Source: Thermoplasmata archaeon (GTDB lineage: Archaea > Thermoplasmatota > Thermoplasmata > Lutacidiplasmatales > UBA184). From it: a stretch of 9,956 nt of DNA. Below are positions 6,349 to 9,956 of this stretch, in pieces (positions within the stretch are counted from its first letter, which is position 1; each line of letters begins with the position of its first letter). The translations under genes were made by a program, and so were the position numbers. The notes under the pieces were generated by a model, which was given only the letters and a program-made list of their open reading frames with translations, was not told the origin of the DNA and did not search any database. The stretch spans positions 1-9,956 of the forward strand of contig JAKAPG010000045.1 of the NCBI GenBank assembly GCA_021823085.1, given 5' to 3'.

Positions 6349-7515
6349 ATGACGGCCGAATCTGCTGCGATCATCGGTGCCGGGAACACGAAGTTCGGAG
6401 CGCTCCCCGAGGGGCCCCGCGCTCTGGTCGGGCTCGCGGTCCGGGAGGCGATCGCGAGCGTGGATCGCGGGCTCGACCGATCGGTGATCGGGGAGGGCTT
6501 CCTCGCAACGCTGGGGTTCGGAGGATGGCAGATCGGCAACGCGTCCGCGGTCCTCGCGGAGCAAGCGGGCCTCGTCGGTGTCCCGGTGACCCGGGTCGAG
6601 AACGCGTGCGCCTCGGGCGGCTTCGCCCTCCGGTCGGCGGTGCGTTCCGTGGAGGAAGGGACGTCCGACGTCGTCCTCGTCGTCGGGGTGGAGAAGATGA
6701 CCGACTCGCCGAGCGCCCGTCGCCGCTACTGGCTCGGGGTCTCGGGGGACACCGAGTGGGAACGATCGGCGGGTCTCACCTTCGCGGGGGTCTACGGGCT
6801 GATCGCGTCGCGCTATTGCGCGGACCATCCCCGGGCGCGCGAGGCCCTGAGCGCGGTGGCCATCAAGAACCACGCGAACGGGGCCCTGAACCCGAAGGCG
6901 CATTTCCGCAAGGCGATCCGAACCGAAGACCTCGCCCACGCCCCCACCATCGCCGATCCGCTCCGCCTGTACGATTGCTGCCCGGTATCCGATGGCGCGG
7001 CCGCGTTGCTGATCGCGCGCGGCGATATCGCGCACCGGTTCACGGACACCCCCGTTCGGATCCGGGGGATGGGCGCTGCCTCCGACACTCTCGCCGTCCA
7101 GGACCGCCCGGTTCTCACCGAGTTCGGGGCCACCCGGCGGAGTGCGCGGTCCGCGTTCGACGCGGCCGGATGGACCGCCCAGCGCATTCAGCTCCTCGAG
7201 GTGCACGACTGCTTCACGATCGCCGAGCTCCTCGCTCTGGAGGATCTCGGCTTCGCTCCGGCCGGGGGCGCGGTCCCTCTCACGCTCTCGGGCGACACCG
7301 CCCGGACCGGCCGCCTTCCGGTGAACCCGGACGGGGGCCTGAAGTCCAAGGGCCATCCGATCGGGGCCACCGGGGTGAGCCAGGCGTACGAGATCTTCCA
7401 CCAGTTGCGAGACTCGGCGGGACCGCGTCAGGTCCCGGGCGCCGAGCGGGCGCTCTCCCATAACGTCGGCGGATCGGGAGCGAGCGCGACCGTCACTCTC
7501 TTCGAGCGGGGGTGA
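6349..7515 (+). CDS. Archaeal acetyl-CoA C-acetyltransferase (thiolase)
   Basis: 388-aa thiolase of the archaeal/SCPx-like type. It should condense two acetyl-CoA into acetoacetyl-CoA, the first step of the mevalonate pathway; in archaea it works in a complex with HMG-CoA synthase and a DUF35 protein. The nucleophile is Cys87 in ENACASGG (84-91). Other blocks are VVGVEKMTD (111-119), LYDCCPVSDGAAALL (207-221), LEVHDCFTIAE (283-293), GHPIGATG with His336 (335-342) and HNVGGSGA (371-378), where classical thiolases have CxGGG, as is usual in this subfamily. ATG 6349 is the first start and has GAGGG just upstream. The DUF35 gene follows directly. No HMG-CoA synthase gene lies between or beside them, which is the common arrangement elsewhere. 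A beta-ketothiolase of fatty-acid breakdown is the alternative. Confidence 0.9.
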   Translation: MTAESAAIIGAGNTKFGALPEGPRALVGLAVREAIASVDRGLDRSVIGEGFLATLGFGGWQIGNASAVLAEQAGLVGVPVTRVENACASGGFALRSAVRSVEEGTSDVVLVVGVEKMTDSPSARRRYWLGVSGDTEWERSAGLTFAGVYGLIASRYCADHPRAREALSAVAIKNHANGALNPKAHFRKAIRTEDLAHAPTIADPLRLYDCCPVSDGAAALLIARGDIAHRFTDTPVRIRGMGAASDTLAVQDRPVLTEFGATRRSARSAFDAAGWTAQRIQLLEVHDCFTIAELLALEDLGFAPAGGAVPLTLSGDTARTGRLPVNPDGGLKSKGHPIGATGVSQAYEIFHQLRDSAGPRQVPGAERALSHNVGGSGASATVTLFERG

Positions 7516-7624
7516 GCTCACGCCGTCGATCGCCTCCCACCGTCCCCGCTGGACCTCGTCCGGTCGCCGGGGGTTCGGACCGGACGAGGACGGGTTCACG
7601 GCGGCGGCGACCGCGCTGGAGCGC

Positions 7625-8431
7625 GTGTTTCCGTCCGACGGCATCGAACGGCCGGTGGGCGAGCTACGACTCGTCGGTCCGCTCCCACCGGTCGCGGACT
7701 GGGGATTGTCCGCGCTGCTGGACGGAAACCCGACGGTATCTCGGTTCGCGTCGATCGAGCAAGCGATCCCCGTGCCCCGCGAGTTGGACTCCCGGCCCGA
7801 CGTCCTCGTCGTCGGTTTCCGGGTCTGCCCCGATCCTCTCGGCCCGATCGCCGTGGCGGTCCGGGGGGGACCCGGGAACGCGGGGGCGGACCTCGTCGAT
7901 GGGCTCGAGGACGTCCTCGCAGCGAAAGGCCCGGACGTCGCGTTGCTCGAGCTCGATTCGGGCGGGCGCGATCGGCTGGACTCTCAGCGCGTCGACTCGG
8001 TCTCCGAGGGAGCGTACATCCCCCACGCACGCTACGAGGAGAGCGTGCCGAGCCGTTGGCGGTTCTTGGCCCAGAGATGCTCGGCCTGCGCGGCCGTGAC
8101 GTTCCCGATGCGAGCCGTCTGCCGCGGCTGCGGCCGGTCGGAACGCCTCACGACGATCGCCCTTCCGCGCGAGGGCGGCACGATCGTGGCCCTCACCGAG
8201 ATCGGGAGGGGCGGGCAGCCCACCGAGTTCGACCGGTACGTGGACGCGGTCGGCCCGTATCGCGTCGGGCTGATCGACCTCGCGTACGGTGTGCGCGCGA
8301 CGTTGATGGTCTCGGACGACCCCGGGCGGAAGCTGCGGATCGGCGGAACGGTCCGGACGGTCCTTCGCCGTCTCTACCCGATGGAAGGCGAGTGGAGGTA
8401 CGGGCGGAAGATCGTGCCGATGGACCCCTAG
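7625..8431 (+). CDS. DUF35 zinc-ribbon/OB-fold protein with an unusual N-terminal half
   Basis: From GTG 7625 this is 268 aa. The C-terminal half is a clear DUF35 protein: a rubredoxin-like zinc ribbon with C152-x2-C155 and C166-x2-C169 preceded by SRWRFLAQRC, then an OB fold (about 175-265; TIVALTEIG, GLIDLAYGVRATLMV). DUF35 proteins bridge thiolase and HMG-CoA synthase in archaea and channel acetoacetyl-CoA; the thiolase gene next door fits this. The N-terminal half (1-130) is not normal for stand-alone DUF35 (usually about 130-150 aa in total). Segments such as DVLVVGFRV...GPIAVAVRGG and GAYIPHARYEE recall a shrunken HMG-CoA-synthase-like thiolase fold without the catalytic Cys. The same frame stays open and protein-like upstream to about 7514 (GPDEDGFTAAATALERV just before the GTG) without a standard start, so the true start is uncertain. 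Confidence 0.82.
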   Translation: MFPSDGIERPVGELRLVGPLPPVADWGLSALLDGNPTVSRFASIEQAIPVPRELDSRPDVLVVGFRVCPDPLGPIAVAVRGGPGNAGADLVDGLEDVLAAKGPDVALLELDSGGRDRLDSQRVDSVSEGAYIPHARYEESVPSRWRFLAQRCSACAAVTFPMRAVCRGCGRSERLTTIALPREGGTIVALTEIGRGGQPTEFDRYVDAVGPYRVGLIDLAYGVRATLMVSDDPGRKLRIGGTVRTVLRRLYPMEGEWRYGRKIVPMDP

Positions 8432-8440
8432 GGAGGCGGG

Positions 8441-8665
8441 CTACCCGAACCCCGGGATGCCGCTCCGGGAGGCGTCCTCGGCCGACTTCTTGGAGTACGG
8501 CTCCGTGACGAGACCCATGTGCGTGGCCAGCGATTGGAACGTCTGGACCAGCTGGGCCACGGAGCGTGCGAGCTCCTTCTGCTCGGATCGAAGCTCGTCC
8601 AGTTCCCGGTGCAGCGCGCGAAGCTCGACCTCCCATCGGGCGGTCTCTGTGGGTCCCTCGGTCAT
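8441..8665 (-). CDS. Small coiled-coil protein (74 aa)
   Basis: 74-aa hypothetical protein. Residues 8-50 form one amphipathic, charged helix (WEVELRALHRELDELRSEQK continuing to about 50) with hydrophobic residues at heptad positions, so it likely forms a coiled coil and oligomerises. The tail is Ser/Gly-rich and contains EPYSKKSAED. There is no membrane segment and no recognised family. Its stop is 9 nt from the convergent DUF35 gene. ATG 8665 is preceded at 8695-8705 by the AT-rich stretch GGTAATCTAAG (minus strand), about 30-40 nt upstream, a possible TATA box. It could equally be co-transcribed with the gene ending at 8723, 57 nt upstream. Confidence 0.68.
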   Translation of the reverse strand: MTEGPTETARWEVELRALHRELDELRSEQKELARSVAQLVQTFQSLATHMGLVTEPYSKKSAEDASRSGIPGFG

Positions 8666-8722
8666 GGGTTCATCCTGGGAGACGAGCCCGCGCGCTTAGA
8701 TTACCGCTTACCCGGCACGGCG

Positions 8723-9199
8723 CTATCGGGTCGAGCCCGGACCGAACGGGCTCTCGGAACGCCCCTTCTCCTCGAAGGCGGTCCAGTCCCGGCGTTCCGC
8801 TGAGTAGTCGACCCGCTGGAGCTCGACCACGAACCGCTTCAACTGGTCCTTCGGCTCCGGACGGACGGAGAACCGGTAGACGTAGATTCCGAATCCCATG
8901 AAGTCGCAGATCCGTCGAAGAACCTCGGCGAGATCCTCCCGCGGGACGAGGACCTCGATCGTGTTCTCTCCCAGGAGCTGGGAGAACTCGTCGACATCGA
9001 ACGGACGCTCGAGCCGGATTAGCGGGGCTGCGGTGGGTGGGGCGGCGGGAGCCACGGTCGGCGACCTCGGGGCTTCGGCGAAGCTCGTAGGGAGCGTGCG
9101 AGGCGAAGCGGGGGCGCGGGAGGGAGTCGGAGGTTCGGCCCCGAATCCGGGGTCCTTGGGGGGATACCTATCGAGAACGGGAGATGGGTCGCGCCCCAC
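8723..9199 (-). CDS. Hypothetical protein with Pro/Ala-rich N-terminus and small alpha/beta C-terminal domain
   Basis: I do not recognise the family. The last 100 residues or so look like a genuine compact domain: IRLERPFDVDEF, NTIEVLVPREDLAEVLRRI, GFGIYVYRFSVRPEP, LKRFVVELQRVDYS and WTAFEEKGRSESPFG, an alternating beta/alpha pattern with normal codon use. Upstream is a stretch of about 60 residues rich in Pro, Ala and Ser, probably a disordered linker. The start is unsure: GTG 9199 gives 158 aa and is used here. In-frame ATGs at 9427 and 9412 would add a long basic, Arg/Pro-rich region with many rare CGA codons, which looks less like real protein. Function is unknown. Its neighbours (coiled-coil gene downstream, divergent tes-like gene upstream) do not indicate a role. 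Confidence 0.65.
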   Translation of the reverse strand: MGRDPSPVLDRYPPKDPGFGAEPPTPSRAPASPRTLPTSFAEAPRSPTVAPAAPPTAAPLIRLERPFDVDEFSQLLGENTIEVLVPREDLAEVLRRICDFMGFGIYVYRFSVRPEPKDQLKRFVVELQRVDYSAERRDWTAFEEKGRSESPFGPGSTR

Positions 9200-9540
9200 G
9201 AACTTCCGTTTCGCGGGCGGACCGCCGGTCGCCTTCGCTCGGGTGTGGGATCGTGGTCGGGGGGTTCGCGGACCCGACTTCGTTGCCGTCGATCGCCGCT
9301 TCGTCGCTATGGTGCAGCGACATGGATGCACCCTGCCAGATAGCGGTGGCGATTTGCGCGCTTCGAGCCGTCCCGTAGGAGGTCCCGGGTACCTTGTAGC
9401 GAATCGAACCATGCCAAGCCCCGTCATGGCGGTCGGGTTTTGTAGCGCCACCGACGACAACGGGATTATGTAGGACGCGGTTCGTGGCAAGCCCGAAGCT
9501 GTCGGTTCGCCGACGGCCGAAAAGAGAGAGTGAAGAGAAA
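9200..9540. other. Region without a firm gene between the minus-strand unknown gene and the tes-like gene
   Basis: About 340 nt with no frame on either strand that looks convincingly coding; it may in part encode an extended N-terminus of the gene ending at 8723. GC is lower than in the flanks toward the right end. It contains an 8-nt direct repeat TTGTAGCG at 9394-9401 and 9440-9447 (46 nt apart), whose complements (CGCTACAA, followed by AAC in the right copy) resemble weak minus-strand TATA boxes. An AT-rich GATTATGTA lies at 9464-9472, a hairpin at 9498-9517, and a purine-rich tract runs up to the ATG at 9541. No tRNA or other known RNA is recognised. Confidence 0.5.
9498..9517 (+). promoter_or_regulatory. 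Hairpin just upstream of the tes-like start
   Basis: An inverted repeat of eight base pairs (one G-T) closes a TTCG loop: GCTGTCGG, TTCG, CCGACGGC. It ends 23 nt before ATG 9541 and is followed by a purine-rich tract (AAAAGAGAGAGTGAAGAGAAA, split here as positions 9520-9540). It could be a structured element in the tes leader or only chance pairing in GC-rich DNA. No T-run follows on either strand, so it is not a classical terminator. Confidence 0.4.
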
Positions 9541-9956
9541 ATGCCGGCACGCGTGATGAAGGAGTTCCAGGCACCCCGCGGTCTGCCCCGGAAGACGGCG
9601 TCCGTCTGCCCGGAGTGCATCAAGGTGATTCCCGCTGTCGTCCGCGAGAAGGACGGACGGGTCATCATGGAGAAGACCTGCCGAACGCACGGATACTTCT
9701 GGGACATCATCTCGAACGACGTGGACTTCTACCTCCGGATGGAGGTCTACGCCCACGACGGGGTCGGCTACGAGAACCCCTACTACGACAAGTTCCGCGG
9801 GTGCCCGACGACCTGCGGAATGTGCTCGCACCACAAGTCCCACACGGGGCTCGCCCTGATGGACCTGACCAATCGCTGCAACCTGAAGTGCCCGGTCTGC
9901 TTCGCCAACGCGAACGCGGCAGGGTACGTCTACGAGCCTACCCGCGAGCAGATCCA
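9541..9956 (+). CDS. tes: Radical SAM protein of the tetraether lipid synthase (Tes) type, N-terminal part (partial)
   Basis: The first 138 residues of a protein that runs off the window. An N-terminal rubredoxin-like metal site is suggested by VCPEC (C23, C26) and CRTHGYFWD (C47, H50). An auxiliary cysteine cluster follows, GCPTTCGMCSHHKSHTG (C88, C92, C95, H98, H101), then the radical SAM motif C113-x3-C117-x2-C120 in LTNRCNLKCPVCFANA. This order is that of Tes (GDGT/MAS, MJ0619-like), which joins the ends of archaeol phytanyl chains to make membrane-spanning tetraether lipids using radical chemistry; family members are roughly 500-600 aa. ATG 9541 is the start; ATG 9556 is an alternative. 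Leader: GAGAG-rich purines give only a weak ribosome site. A paralogous radical SAM enzyme of the same group cannot be excluded because the catalytic C-terminal half is missing. Confidence 0.82.
   Translation, partial: MPARVMKEFQAPRGLPRKTASVCPECIKVIPAVVREKDGRVIMEKTCRTHGYFWDIISNDVDFYLRMEVYAHDGVGYENPYYDKFRGCPTTCGMCSHHKSHTGLALMDLTNRCNLKCPVCFANANAAGYVYEPTREQI

Noticed and set aside
7512..8099. Frame starting at GTG 7512 that overlaps the thiolase stop (GTGA)
   Set aside because: The position is attractive for a coupled start, but the product is Arg/Ser-rich and lies in a different frame from the clear DUF35 domain. Kept only as part of the start-site puzzle.
9168..9323. 51-codon minus-strand frame beginning MSLHHSDEAAID
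   Set aside because: Composition is plausible, but it is short, overlaps the linker of the unknown gene, has no ribosome site that stands out and no recognised homologue.
9401..9410. GGTTCGATTC on the minus strand, like a tRNA T-loop
   Set aside because: The flanking bases do not pair into a T-stem and no acceptor or anticodon arm is found around it.
1..9956. CRISPR arrays, insertion sequences, attachment sites, phage or defence genes
   Set aside because: No regularly spaced repeats, transposase, integrase or terminal inverted repeats were seen; the gene content is housekeeping and codon use is uniform.

Overview
The window looks archaeal, most likely from a high-GC member of the Thermoplasmatota. 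It carries diphthine synthase (eukaryotic/archaeal EF-2 modification), a stand-alone GMP synthase glutaminase subunit of the archaeal two-subunit type, an archaeal thiolase with a DUF35 partner, and the start of a tetraether-lipid-synthase-type radical SAM protein. The phylum is inferred from gene content; no rRNA or tRNA is present to confirm it. Coding density is very high and third codon positions are strongly GC-rich.

Left part, plus strand (1-2615): the end of kdpB, then kdpC, a tandem universal stress protein gene and dphB, with gaps of 4, 5 and 17 nt. This is the tail of a kdp potassium-pump operon that continues into a possible ATP-sensing regulator and a translation-factor modification gene. 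No kdpD/kdpE lies on this side.

Middle part, minus strand (read from 6282 down to 2601): a tightly packed operon of ubiX, a predicted exported sequon-rich protein, a two-helix membrane protein with a coiled coil, guaAA, and a 526-aa protein of unknown function. The first four are joined by 4-nt ATGA stop/start overlaps. The last gene ends convergently inside the 3' end of dphB (15 nt overlap).

Right part: a 66-nt divergent region (6283-6348) with one near-palindromic TATA element separates ubiX from a plus-strand pair, thiolase and a zinc-ribbon/OB-fold (DUF35) protein. The DUF35 gene has an unusual N-terminal half that may be a decayed thiolase-fold domain, and its reading frame seems to start upstream of any usable start codon. 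Two minus-strand small genes follow (a 74-aa coiled coil and an approximately 158-aa unknown protein with a Pro/Ala-rich N-terminus). A roughly 340-nt region without a firm gene comes next, and it contains a hairpin just before the truncated tes-like gene at the right edge.

Working together: thiolase+DUF35 (entry to the mevalonate pathway), UbiX (prenyl-FMN, needed by UbiD-family decarboxylases including one in the archaeal mevalonate route) and the Tes-like protein (joining of isoprenoid lipid chains) make a plausible isoprenoid-lipid neighbourhood. The link is inferred from position and known family roles. The two exported proteins (KdpC and the 189-aa protein) are rich in N-glycosylation sequons, as expected for a glycosylated archaeal cell surface.
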